Source of the DNA: Linyphia triangularis | Lineage: Eukaryota; Arthropoda; Arachnida; Araneae; Linyphiidae | Direction: 5' to 3' | Length of the DNA: 64,000 bases | Assembly (NCBI GenBank): GCA_963978545.1 | Contig: OZ021732.1 | Location: 49,514,714-49,578,713, forward strand | Part shown: positions 25,306 to 38,400 of the stretch, in pieces | Position numbering within the stretch: the stretch's first letter is position 1 | Layout of the letters: each line of letters opens with the position of its first letter | The notes under the pieces: model-generated | The model's database searches: none | What the model saw: the letters and a program-made list of their open reading frames with translations, nothing else | What the model was told of the DNA's origin: nothing | Position numbers and translations under genes: made by a program

Positions 25306-28300
25306 CGAAATATAATAATTCCATATTTATTAGACCATACTCCATTAGTTATTAAAAATATTAATAAAAACCTTCCTCACATATAAGCAATACGCCCCCC
25401 CCCCTTCTCCTCCCCAATATATATCTCTAGATCCGTGCCTGACATTCATCTTACACATGCATCAGTCTTCCCGTACCAAATGTACGAAGTGTCTATATAT
25501 TTTCGACATCAACAGTGGTGGTGGGGAGTCGGGGCAAGGCATCTACTATGTTGTGGTTGTGCCTTCTTAAATATGTACGCAAGTTCCACTATTCAACTAT
25601 GCACCTCCCTAAAGTTCCCCCCCTTTCTTTGGGGGTGACTTGTCCGGTGGCGAGATGTCCTGCGGTGAGTTGTCCATGGGATGAGATGTCCGGGGTCGAG
25701 TTGTCCGGGGGATGAGTTGTCCGGATCCCATTTTTTTCAGACACTGACCGGCCCGGTGATTGCACCGGACAACCCTATGGCCAGTACGCCCCTGGGTTCA
25801 GCCAATCATATACAACTTCTTCATATGTACACGGAGACAAGGGCTTTACGCCTCTGTTCTCCTTCTCTCGCCTCTTGTAAAGAGATGTTCACCAATCAAC
25901 CAACCATATACAACTTCTTATATTATGAAATGAAAGAGGTCTTTGTGATTTGTTGGTTTGCAGGCTCTTCCGTGGACTTTTTTGGCCCTCCTTTTTTATA
26001 AGATCGTGGAAACAGTGGAAAGGTTACTTTGTATTATTTATAATTATTGTTATAAAATTAAATAATCTTTATTATTATATAATTTGTGGACCCTGTGGTA
26101 AAATGTAAGTTTAAAATACAAGAAAGTGTGCTTTAAAATAAATGTTCATGGGGGGTCTTGATTAATTCAAAAGTTTTGAGCAAATCAAGATCATACTAAT
26201 TATAACAAAAAAATCGTGTGAAAGTAAATTATGAGTTTTAATTGTAAAAAGTTAGTCTTAACGAATGTAGCTTGATCTGGTAATATTGTGACGTAAGGAA
26301 ATAAATACTTGCTATTGGGGCCCCTCTCTGAATGTTGGGCCTACAGTAAAAAAAATTATAAATCAGGCCCTGATTGAGAGTTTGCAAAGAATGCCGCTTC
26401 GAATGATATCGCTCCACGGTTTCAAACCTCAATTGAAATCGAAACGAATTAAATAACTATTTTCATTTTTCCAGAATATAACTAGTAAATCGAAAATATT
26501 AAAGAAGAATCACTTCTTGTCTCTTCCAGAAATCTCCTCTCTACATTGTCAGTGAATCGTATGGAGGAAAAATGACAGTTGACTTTGCTCTCGCCTTAAC
26601 AACGGTAATGATTATTGATATCCAAATTATGTTCTTTAATTTGCATCACATTCTGCAATACTAAATACTATGTATAATTGTGGAAAGGTTTAGTGATTAT
26701 TAGAACACTAACAAACAGTTGGGGAAAACAATGCTCAACTTAGCCTTTTGGCATTTGTGGAAGGAGATTGTTACTTTCAGTATAGGACAGGGGTCGACAA
26801 CCTATTGAAACGGAAGAGTCAAATGTTACAATTTACAATATTTCTCAGTTTTTAAAGAGCCACTAAAATTTTTCGTTTCAATATTATTGTATTTACTTAT
26901 ATATTTGATTTTTGATTTAAAATAAACGGCTTTAAATACGGAATAATATTTATTCATATAAAAACACTAATATGGATAGTTAGATCAATGGGAGCATTGG
27001 CTTTGCATGCCTTTTGAAAGTTTGATTAAATCTGACTTATAACTTGTTGTTTTAAGTGTCAAGCACGACTCTAGATTTTTATTTGTTAGTTGACTTCTAA
27101 CTTTACTTTTTATTATATTCATGCAATAGAACGCTTGCTCGCAAGAATATGTCGACCCGAAGATCGTCAGCACTCCATATGCCAACTTCGTCACCTCTCT
27201 GTAGCATTGTGGAAGACTATTCCATGCGCCGAATATGGGAGCCTCAACTCGCGGGATTTCTTTTAGAGCTGTCCACTTGTGCTGCGCGATGTGTATGCAT
27301 TTCTGGACCTCTAACTCTTCCAACTTGCTCTTGAGTTCTGTGAACTTGCCACTCCACAAGTCTTTGGTTTTCAACAACAAGACAATAGTTCAAATTTTTC
27401 TCATTATGGTCATTTTGTGCTTAGCGATTTTTAATTAACGATTATGAAAATAGAAGCTTTTGAGAAATTAGATACTTAAAAATTATTTTTTTATTATTTA
27501 AGGGTTTTGATAGTAAATTATTAATTTTTTCGTATGGAATTGGAGAGCCGCAACTATACATCAAAAGAGCCGCTGCTCGTATAGGGTAATGAAAGTAATT
27601 TATTTGGTCAAAAAAAGTCCCCCCCCCCCCATTTCTATACGTTTTGGAACGTCCTGAGTTAAAAAAGAAAGTGGCATTGAAAAGATGTCTGTGTGTCCGT
27701 CTGTCTGTCATTGGTTAGCACTATTCCTGAACGAATTGACTTACGATGTTTAAATTTTGTATAAGTGTTAGTGGTGACCCTGGGACTTGTCATTAAGGCT
27801 TTCGTCAAAATAGGGCATTCAAAAATGGGTAGCTGCCATCGAAAAATTTATTTTTTTCAGCATTTTGCGAAAAACGGTGGTAACGATTTTAATTAAAATT
27901 GCTATGGTAACGACTTTTAAGATGTTCTAAACATTTCCACTTTAGAAATGCTAAGAGGAAGAGAACTATGTTAAAGAAGTTCGTTTTTCAACCTTTTTAT
28001 GGTTTTATCGAATATGTACGGGAATTTCTTGGGTGGTCATATTGTCACAGGGTTTTTTTTTTTTTTTTTTTTTTTGGAAATTGCTGAAAAACATAAATTT
28101 CTGAACAACATAAATTCTGTTGAGAACATAATTCAGAAACATAAATTTTGAAAATAAAAAAATCTGCTATTATGACGCATGCCCTATTTTGACGAAATGA
28201 AAAAACTTTAAGCCAGAGCCACTACCGATCTACCGACCCTCATACAAAAACTGAACATCGTAGTTCTACCATTTAAAAGTTATGCTGACCAGACATATGA

Positions 28301-30723
28301 TGCTGACCTTTTTCTAGACCTCTTAAAATGCAATCAAATCGAAATTGTTGCGACTGATTTCAGTACTTTCATTATCCTATGTAATCATATCATATGGGTA
28401 ATTGAAAGTAAATATATAGAGATACTGTTACCACAAATTAGTTCAAAATGAAACGGTTTGTGATTTGAAAGTTCAGAATACGAGTAAAATTGCTGGTTAT
28501 TAATCCAACCCCCTTGTTAATTTTAAGATAACAACACATTTACGACGTTTTAACTTATTTACAACTTAATTTTTTATTAATAACTTAACTAATATCGAAT
28601 GCTTTCCAGGCTATCAAGAACAAAACTATATCTTGCAACTTTAAGGCAATTGCTCTTGGAGATTCATGGATATCGCCCCTGGACCATGTCACTACTTGGG
28701 GAGACTACTATTATGCACTGGTATACATATGTATATACTCTTTATCTTTCTTCTGATTAATTTAAGTACAAATCATAATTAGGTACAAATGGATTGCTTA
28801 TTTTTATTTTCCAGTCTCTACTGGACGACACTGAACTTGCAAAAGTGAAAGCTCTTTCTCGTCAGATTAAGAGAACTTTAGAGAATAAGCAGTACGCGAA
28901 AGCACTTGAACAATATACTCAGTTGCAAAATACCATTGATAAAGTGAGTTTGGATTTAAAATTAGTCCTTTGTAATCCTTGCTAGAAGTAAAATATAAGT
29001 GCTTTGATATGCCTTTTAACACTAACCACTTGTCTAAGTGATAATTTTTCGTAACTTTATATTTTTGAAAGTGCTCTATTTAATAAGGAATAAATTTTAT
29101 GTGGATCACCAAAAAAAGATTGAGTTTTTCTCGATTCTTATTAACTTTGAAATAAAACTTCAGGGCGATTGACATAAACTTTAAAAATGGATTCTTAAAT
29201 TGACATTATTGTTTAAAAATTTGATCTTCTAATTCCTTTAGTTAAAAATGCAACAATTCATTAGTTATTAATTCAAAAGTATAGTAATCTTTCTCATATA
29301 TCCATTTGTCAAATGTCTTTAGTTGTAGGAACGATCTAACAGAAAATAACACCGTTGTAAAATATAAAGTTTCTTGCCAAGAAAACAACAAAAACACTCA
29401 GTCAGAAAAAAAATAGACACAGGCCCCTCGTTTTTGTTTATGATTTGTCAGTAATTGTGTATAAAACACCTTCCTTTTGAATGGAGCTTCTACGAAATCT
29501 ATTAAAATAGCCCCTTTTCCAGTCACATGTATGTGACATTCACATTATAAAATGCACCCATGTAGTTAGTTTAAAGTAGATTATTGCTAGGATTAATAAG
29601 TTAAAAAAATTCATTTTATTCAAAAGATAAAATTAACCTAGCATTTTTTTTCCTGTGGACAATGGACAATTCCCGCATTTTTTAAAAACGAGTGAAATTA
29701 GTTTATAATTATGAAGAATTTCTTTTTGATTCCAACTATTCAAACAAAGGTTCTTTATTAAAGAAAAAATTCCGATTGCAGTCTGATAAAAACGCTACAT
29801 TTTAGTTGTCACTGTGACGCATAGGAGTAACGAGGGAGGGGTTTTGGGGGTTCGAACCCCCCCCCCCCCATTGGGTTGAGAAAAATTAAGCAAATTTACT
29901 ACGCTTTTTCTCCAACTAGCTCTTTGTTGGTTATTTTTCAACCATTCCTTACTAATAATTATTAGTGTCATTAAATTTCCTTACTAGTAATTATTCAGTG
30001 TTTTGCTAATGTAATCAAAAGCTATACCAAAGTGAAAGACATTTATGCAACTAATGTGCCATAGTGAACGTCTTGCAAACTGTATGCTGTTCGCAGACTA
30101 CTATACGCTCTACACAGGCTGGAAAAATGGAGTCTTTATCGCGGTAACATAAGTGCTACAGACTTGACTTTAGTCATCGACCGTTAATGTAAAGACCATA
30201 GGCGTAACGTAAGAGGATTTGGGGGTTCAACCCCCAAACCATTAAGTTGAGAAAGAATTAAACAAATATACTGCATTTTTTCCCTAATCAACTCTTTGTT
30301 GATTATTACTCAAATTAACCATTAAATTTCATTATTGAGATTATTCAGTAACCAGTGTTTTACTAAGGTAATCAAAAGCTATACCAAACTGCAAGACTAT
30401 ATATGGATTTTTCACCAGAAAAGTAAACTTGCCATTTAATGTACCATTTGATGATAATTACGCGCTACACCCGTCCGAGGGTGAAGAAATGGACTCTCCA
30501 TCGCGGGAAAAGTAAGTTCTGAGTGGACATATCGCTGTATATAAAACCCAAACACTAAACAATAACTGAATGTAAACTAGGGGAGTGGAACATGGCACAA
30601 TTTTCAATTACACTATAATAATAGTCAGCAAATTTAAATTTGACGTGGAATAGTGTTATTGCTATTTTCATTTATTTGGAATAATGGCCCTTAGTGATAT
30701 TTTTACAGATAACTCTTACAAGG

Positions 30724-30757
<34 letters not shown>

Positions 30758-33700
30758 CGCCACAATGACGAATGTGAGCATGTACTTTTCGAAAATTCTT
30801 GCAATATCCTTTCTGGTTAGTGAAACAGTGGAGAGGAGAAAAACGGTTGTTGATGAGCGATCCTCAAGGGAAGAGAAATCTATGTTGAAGAAACTCGTTT
30901 TTCATCTTTTGACACCTCTATAACATTTTTATGGGAATTTCGGAGATGGGGATGTTTAGAACATTTTAAGAAGTATTATCATAGAGATTTTCATCAAAAT
31001 CGTTAGAGCCGCTTTTTAGTGATTACTAAAGAACGTAATTTTGTTTTTGTTTTGCGTATGCGCAATATTGAAGAAAACCTTTGTGGCAGGTTCTATGGTC
31101 TCCACTAACCTGTACTCCTATTTTTAACATCGTAGGTCAAATCGTTCGGGAGTTGTGCTGACCACGAACACACAGACACACCGGCAGACATTTTTCTACA
31201 CCATTTTTTTTTTTTTTTTTCATTTTTTTTTTTTAGTTGGATGTTCCAAAACGTGGAGAAATGCAAACAATTCGAATTTTTTTTGGATCGAAAGCAATAC
31301 TTTCATTACCCTATGTTAACAAATGGGTAATTGAAAATAATTAAAATGAGTGCAGGTAGCAAACGCAAAACTCAAAGTGAGACACTGTTTTTATTTTGCA
31401 AAAGAAGAAAAGATGGAAAATATGATGAAATTACTGTTCAAGTTGATAAAGAATCGCCAGATAGCGTTGAAAATCTCCAGATGAAGACGAAAAAATTACA
31501 ATTTTATCCGCAGATTTACCAACTCGGACGGTGTTGGTATCATAATGTATATAAAAACAATAATGCAATATAAACATTAAGAGACGCAGCTATTTAGGAA
31601 AAAATATATTTAAATGTTTATGGAAGTTTCTTTAATGCTTATTTTTGACAGTGTATGTTTGAAATATTTCGAGGGGTCCTGCCACTGAAATTTATCCTCT
31701 CTTGTTTGCTACGCCCGAAAAGTTTCTCCAAACATATTGCATTCATATATTTTACAATTATATCAGACCCTTTCAATTTCCATGTGTTTAAAATCATTTT
31801 ATTCTTAAGAAATTTTTCTTATACCGTAGATTTGGACATTGATTTGAAAACTTTTTCAATGAGATGAATTTTTTTTACTCTCTTCTCTCTCTCTCCCTCC
31901 CCCCCTTCCACTCCTTTTTTTTCATTGGTGTATCGAGTCTGTATTTTTCGAACTCCCCCTATTCAACAACTCTAGTTACGCCTATGCTGTGACGTCAAAA
32001 CTTCCTTCCGTTTCCATGGTTATCGTGAGATTTCTTCCAAGGTGTGAGTTTTTTAGACATCAATTGCCATATTCGGTGCCGGTTGGCGTGATTTGCAAAC
32101 TGGTTTCCGCTAATGTGTTTCAAGCTAAAAAAAAAAAAAAAAAAAAAAAATTAAAAAAAAAAAAAAAAAAAAATATGCCTGAATTGTCCATTAGCTATTT
32201 TGAAACGAATTTTATTGCGTAAATAATTGGAAGAACAAAATCCTTTTTCTTAATATTTCAATATAATATTTATTAGGGATATGTATTCTATTGAGTCACT
32301 TACACTTTTCTTATGTGCAAGGAAAAAAAATCACAAAATCTATACAGATGTAACTAAAATTCTTTACTTAAAATCCTTCTTATTAATTTTTTTTTATACT
32401 TTTACATTATTCATAACAATAAATTTATTTAAAGCTTTAGAAAAGCTACAAGTTTAATTAATTTTATAAGAATTTAATTCAAATGCTACAGAATTTGCTC
32501 ATAAAGTACCAGATTTTGTGTTTATTGTAAACCACAGCGACTTGTTTTAAAAACATCCCTGAAAAAACAATTAAAAGAATATTGCACTTATCTGTAAAAT
32601 AATTTTTGTAATGTAAATAGGACCACATAGAATTGAAAATGGGAAATTTCCTCAAAATCTTGACAGTAACCATACTATGTAAAATATAGAATAGTTCTGG
32701 TATTCTAGTTATTTGATTAGGTATTAAGAGTCTTCGAAAGTTTATAATGTTTTCATCCTCATAGTGTGTAATAAAAATGAATTCGTCAAACAATAGTAAC
32801 AATAAATAAACTTTGAAGGACAAAAAATGTAATAAATTGATGAAAACGCTTAGAAATGGGTTCACAGATTTTGTTGTTATATTCGTAAAAGAGAGTAAAA
32901 CAGCAGCGGAAGGGGAAGAGGAAAAAAAAAAAAAAAAAAGCCAAACAAGATGTTAAGAAGAAGAATTTTTTTTTTTTTTAAATTTTTTCCAAAATTTTGT
33001 ACTGGTTCGATAAGCTTTATTTTCTGAGAATTAGGTCAGGTGATAATAATATTAAGTTATTTTGTAAGAGAAAAAAACAACTATAATTCTACAATGTCCA
33101 ATTGATAAATTATAAATGCATCAAAAATTCGTTTTAATCTCTGTCGTTAATAAGAAATGACTGGGAGCGGATTTTTTTTTTTTTTTTTTTTTACAATTTA
33201 ATGTTGAAATTTATTTACTTTTTGAATAGATTTAAGTTGTTGAGTCAGATAATTAAAAAAAAATTGCCATATTAACCAAAGTGTAGAATTTTATCTTGAA
33301 TTTGAAATAAAACTTTAATTTTCTTTCTACAGTACACAAATGATGCTGATTGGTTCAACGTTTTGAAAAATGAAGGATCTAATGATAGAGATTGCTTCCG
33401 TAAGTCAGATGTTATTGTCTACTAATATAGAGTATGTAAGATACCCAAAAATTTTGAAATTATTTTATCATGACACAAATAAACCGATCTATTAAACCTT
33501 GACTTCCTACTAAACACACTTTTTCAAGTAGTGAAAATTTCAAATGTAGAATTTAGAAAGGAACCTATGAGGTTTCTTTTCAGAGGGCAACTATGTGAAG
33601 GGTCAGTGATGTTTTGGGGGAGGTTTAGGATTCAATGGTCAAACATTTTTGGAAATTTTAAGTTGAAGAATCAATTTTGAGGCTGATCAACAAATTCTCA

Positions 33701-35436
33701 ACGACAATTTAGTAGCATTTCTAAACTTGCATGGAAGATTGAATTGGATTTTCCAGCAAGATGGAACATCGGTCTATACTTTAAACTCAATAAAAGCTTG
33801 GTTTCAGTAAAAACAAATAAATGTTATGGACTGCCCAGCATTTAGTTCCGATTGCAGGGATGAGAGTTTTCCTGTTTTTTTGCAATTTATGGAATATTTT
33901 CCTTCTCTTTGTCTTCATTTCGAGGATCCGCACTTTTCTGATATGAACCAGTTTTTCCTGCAAAAAGAATACTTTTCCTCAAGTCTAAACAAATGATTTT
34001 CCCTGTTAGCTCCCCTTTCCTCACAGATTACTTCACAAGCTCCTAATATTTGAAATGTAATTATTTAGTATGAGAAATTTCATTGTATCTTTAAAATTAT
34101 TGAATCATCCTTCTTGCATACTTTTTTATTGAATTTTGGTGTATTCCTTGCACAAGCTTTTTTGACGAAACTTTTGGTTATCATCCCTTCCGTTTGCTTT
34201 TTTAACAAATTTTTGGATTTCCTCCTTTTTGCTCTCTGGTCACTCTCATCCCTGTGATTGAAACCTCATAAAAATGTATTGAATATGTTAACTTGGAGAG
34301 TTTGAAAAAGTCAAACACAGTATTTCTTTAAAAATACGTGACAGCCACCATTAAAAAAGCATGGTATGGAACCATCAGAATTCATGCAAAAATTAATTTG
34401 TTCTTCGCAAGATCGCGTATATAAAGTCATTCTTAATAAGGAATGTACCATTATATATTAGTGTTTTATTGAATATTGTATACACATAAAATGTCAAAAC
34501 TGTGTATATGTCTATAGATTCGAGACACAAAAATTTCAATTCTTTTCAACTTAAATATTGCAATTTGTAATTTTTTTGGTAATTTGTATTAAAACATAGA
34601 TAGATATAAAATGCTATAATACAAATTGTATTATATTGTTGAATTTACTATGTTGCTATGTTATTTTATTCTTGTTAAAATCGCAATTTTTGCTTGTTAT
34701 GTGTCTATAGCTTTGAGAAGGACTGTATTGTGTTACTGTTAATTAATTTGTATTTTGTTTGTGTTGTGTTACAAAAAATTAATTTGTTCCACGCAAGATC
34801 GCGTATATAAAGTTATTCTTAATAAGGAATGTACCATTAGATATTAATTAGTTTTGTATTGAATATTGTATATATTTAAAATGTCAAAACTGTGTATATG
34901 TCTATAGATACGAGACACAAAAATTTCAATTCTTTTCAACTTAAATATTGTAATTTGTAATGTTTTGGCAATTTGTATTAAAACATAGATAGATATGAAA
35001 TGCAATAATACAGATTTTATTTTATTGTTGAATTTTCTATGTTGCTATGTTATTTTATTCTTGTTAAAATCACAATTTTTGCTTGTTATATGCATATAGT
35101 TTTGAGATGGACTGTATTGTGTTACTGTTAAGATAAATTAAGAATGCCATTGGAATGGAGTATGAGTTAAAAGTAAGTTACCAAATTTGGCGATAAAACA
35201 AAAGAATAACTTTAATAAGAATAAAAACGATCAATAAGTAGGATTTCGACTGTTCAATTATTACCCGCATGAAAAAGTTCAAAGATTAATTTTTTTACCA
35301 GAATAATAGACTGCTGAATTTTCTCTTTAAATTTATACTGAATTTCTAGTTAAAAGTAATCACAGATTTTTCAATTTATAGTTTTAACAATATCAATTAA
35401 TGCTAAAATAATGTAAAGAAAAACTTTTCCTATTAA

Positions 35437-35476
<40 letters not shown>

Positions 35477-38400
35477 AAAGACATTCAATTTACAGATTTC
35501 TTAATGTTTATTTTAGATGGTTCAAGGATTGGAGAAGATTTATTTGATAAACTCCATGAACTAATGAATGGTCCCATTCGCCAAAAATTACGTGATATAC
35601 CAGAAAATGTCACTTGGAATCGTAAGTATATGTTCTATTATTTTATCCTCGTTTTTTCCCAACAGTAAGATACATTTATGTAATTAAAAATAAATGAATG
35701 AATGAACGAACGAATGAAAATATAAATAAATTAATAAACTGGCCAGTTTGGCAAAATACTTTTCGATAATCTATAATAATAAAACAAGCTGTATGTGTGT
35801 CTGTCTGTGGCTCTGAGGATCTATAGAAAGCTACATAAAATTGGAGTAGATCTCTGAAATTTTCAACATAAGTAGTTTTGGCCTTCTAATTGTAAACAGG
35901 TCAAACAGAATGTTAACATTTTAATTATTTCTTTTTTAATTAATTTTTTTATTTAATTTTTTTTTACAAAGTAACTTCAAACAGAGATACAGCTCCAAAA
36001 TTTTCAACACAAGTAGTTTTAGCCTTCTAATTGTAGTTTTGAAAAACAGAATTTTAAAATTTTGATTAGTTTTTTTTATATTAATTTTTTTAATTAATTA
36101 ACACATTTTTTTTACAAAGCGACTTCTGAAAGGGCTACAGCTCTGAAATTTTTAACATAAGCAGTTTTGGTCTTCTAATTGGACTTTTGAAAAATAAAAT
36201 TTTAAATTTTTATTTAATTCTTTTTAATTAATTTTTTTAATTAATAAATATTTTACAAAACGATTTCTAACAGGGTTACAGCTCTGAAATTTTCAACATA
36301 AGTAGTTTTGGCCTTCTAATTGGACTTTTGAAAAACAGAATTTTAAATTTTTATTTAGTTTCTTTACAATTAATTTTTTTTAATTAATTAATGAATATTT
36401 TTCAAAACGAATTCTATTAGGGCTACAGTTCTAAAATTTTCAACATAAGTAGTTTGGCCTTTTAATTTGACTTTAGAAAAACAGAATTTAAAATTTTTGT
36501 TTAGTTTTTTATTAATTAATTTTTTTAATTAATTAATATATATTTCACAAAACGAATTCAAATAGGGCTACAACTTTGAAATTTTCAACATAATTAGTTC
36601 TGGCCTTCTGATTGGATTTTTGAAAAACAGAATTTTAAATTTTTTTTTTTTTTTAAATTTTTTGTTTAATTAATTAACAAATATTTTACAAAACGATTTG
36701 TAATTGGGCTAAGTTCTGAAATTTTCAACACAAGTAGTTTTGGCTTTTTAATTGGACTGACAAAATTAATGTTAAAATTTTAATTTGGTTTTTGTAATTA
36801 ATTTTTTCACAAAAAGCGACTTCTAATAGACCTAGAGCTCTGAAAGTTTCAATACAACTAGTTTTGGCCTCTAATTTTGCTTTTTACAAACACGTGTTAA
36901 AATAATCTTAAAGGAGTACAACAGTATTATTGTATTAATGGGGAATTTTTTTTCCTTAACAAGGGAGAGGCTACCAATATTAAGCCTTTACGTAGCAATT
37001 AGATTTTAGTGAGTGAAGCGAGCTTATGCTTACTCAGCAATGAACTTTTCAACGAGTGAAGTAAGCCTGTGTTTATGTGTCAATAAACTTTTCAGCGAAC
37101 GAAGCGAGCTCGATTTTGTGTAGCGATTAACATTCCTGCGAGCGAAGCTCCAAAAACTGGGACCTATACACGAATGACAGATTTCCGCAACGCGAGGCCT
37201 CACAGCTAGCTAAAATATTGCACATGTTAAAATTTCGTAGCGAAGCACAGGTATTCAGCTAGTTCTTATATAATCCTTTCTTATAACTGAAACTGGGGAG
37301 AGAAGAAAAAACGATTGTTGATGACTTATGCTCCAGGAAAGAGAACTCTGTGATAAAGGCACTTGTTTTTCAACTTTTTATGTCATTAAAGTATTTTTAA
37401 GGGAATTTTGGAGGTGGGGACGTTTAGAACACCTTAAGAGGCACTACCACAGTGATTTTGAACAAAATCGTTAAAGCCGTTTTTTAGCAATTACTGAAAC
37501 ACATGGTTTTTTTCAATAGCAGCTACGATATGCGCATGCGCTATTTTGACGAATACCTTACTGGTAGGTCCCTGTGCCATCACCAACCCTCACACCAAAT
37601 TTGAAAATCGTTAGTCAATTTGTTCGGGAGTTATGCACATACATACACACAGACAGACATTTTTTCTAGATCATTTTTTTGAAATCAGGATGTTTCAAGC
37701 GTGGAGAAATGCAAAATAATAATAATAATAATAATTGACTGAATACTATACTTTCATTACCCTACGTATACATATGGGTAGTAAAAAACGTAAAAAGATA
37801 CGTAGAATTTCAAATTTTATAGAAAGTAATTTTATGAGAGTTCTAGTTAACTTTTTTTCATAATATTGTTTCATGTTTTTAATTATATTGGTAATTTTCT
37901 GGTCTTGAATCTACTGTATCGTACTTAAATATTCCGAATATAATTAATATATTTGATGTTTGGTTTCAGACCGATCGCCTGATGTGTTTTACGCTTTAGA
38001 GAACGATTTCATGAAAAGTGTTTTATCTTCTGGTAAGTGATCTGAATTACGTGCCGATTGTTCAAAAGAATACACAAGATTTCAAATTGAACCATGTTAT
38101 ATATACTTTCAAGAGAAGAAGATTGGAATGTCAATATGAAAACCCCTAGTTACATTTACTCACCCAAATCACAGATTACCCCTACGATACTAGTGCCGTC
38201 ATAAGTAATCCTAAATCCAAGAAATTCAAATGCACATTTTGACGCTTTTGCATTCATCCTTTGAAATTACGTATATCGATTGTTGTATAGGTTTGTATGA
38301 CCTAAGCGCTTGAGCCAATCAATGGAATAAAAAGGTAATTTTTTAAGGACTAATTAGAAAGTGTCAAAATATTTTTTTTTTTGATTGATTGAGTGCTTTT

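Larger units (their letters stand above)
23035..25750. repeat. Large inverted repeat (foldback-like array)
   Basis: Left arm 23035-24200 and right arm about 24420-25750 are reverse complements in block order: minisatellite, a unique stretch (GGAACTTGCGTAC.TATT.AAGAAGGCACA), then tandem ~245-bp units. The spacer is about 200 bp. The outer edges on each side carry CCATTTTTTTC next to a GGCC-rich phrase. The whole lies inside the inner hAT. It may be a separate foldback element or an expansion of the hAT's own sequence. Confidence 0.8.
20546..25794. mobile_element. Inner hAT-like element, 5.2 kb, nested in the outer hAT
   Basis: Perfect 14-bp TIRs CAGGGGCGTACTGG / CCAGTACGCCCCTG and a perfect 8-bp TSD GGTTCAGC (20538-20545 and 25795-25802). 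Subterminal phrase ACCGGCCCGGTGATT occurs near both ends. It carries a short minus-strand transposase N-terminal remnant (21016-21243), a long AT-rich interior and the inverted array at about 23035-25750. It must be younger than the outer element. Confidence 0.92.
20314..26372. mobile_element. Outer hAT-like element, 6.1 kb, with 8-bp TSD
   Basis: The termini are CAGGGCCTGATTTA at the left and its reverse complement TAAATCAGGCCCTG (one base differing internally) at the right, flanked by the exact TSD ATTGAGAG (20306-20313 and 26373-26380). Only about 230 bp at the left and 570 bp at the right belong to this element; the rest is the inner hAT at 20546-25794. It occupies most of intron 4 of carboxypeptidase copy 1. 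Confidence 0.9.
29820..31986. mobile_element. hAT-like element, 2.2 kb, with 8-bp TSD
   Basis: Termini CATAGGAGTAAC (left) and GTTACGCCTATG (right), exact TSD CTGTGACG (29812-29819 and 31987-31994). The left terminal ~370 bp is present twice in tandem (29820-30185 and 30199-30540). A family A repeat (30577-31342) sits just before a short ORF (31346-31573). Lies in intron 7 of copy 1. Confidence 0.88.
35735..37785 (+). repeat. Repeat family A, copy 4, split by a Helitron
   Basis: The left part (about 35735-35769, ending CTTTTCGATAA) and right part (37263-37785, starting TTCTTATATAATCCTTTC) join to give the order seen uninterrupted at 1540-1570 (TCGATAATTCTTATATTATCC). Contains a family A end with ATACATATGGGTA. 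Confidence 0.75.

Noticed and set aside
23400..25450. CRISPR-like or satellite array
   Set aside because: Repeat units are ~245 bp without spacer structure and occur in inverted orientation in a eukaryotic intron; not a CRISPR array.
26780..27581. TSD GTATAGGA/GTATAGGG for the hAT fragment at 26788
   Set aside because: The right-hand TATAGGGTAATG belongs to repeat family A, and the right TIR is missing, so the similarity is probably chance.
32479..32865. 128-codon minus-strand ORF, hydrophobic
   Set aside because: AT-rich intronic sequence; Leu/Phe/Ile-rich composition follows from base composition and no motif or splice context supports it.
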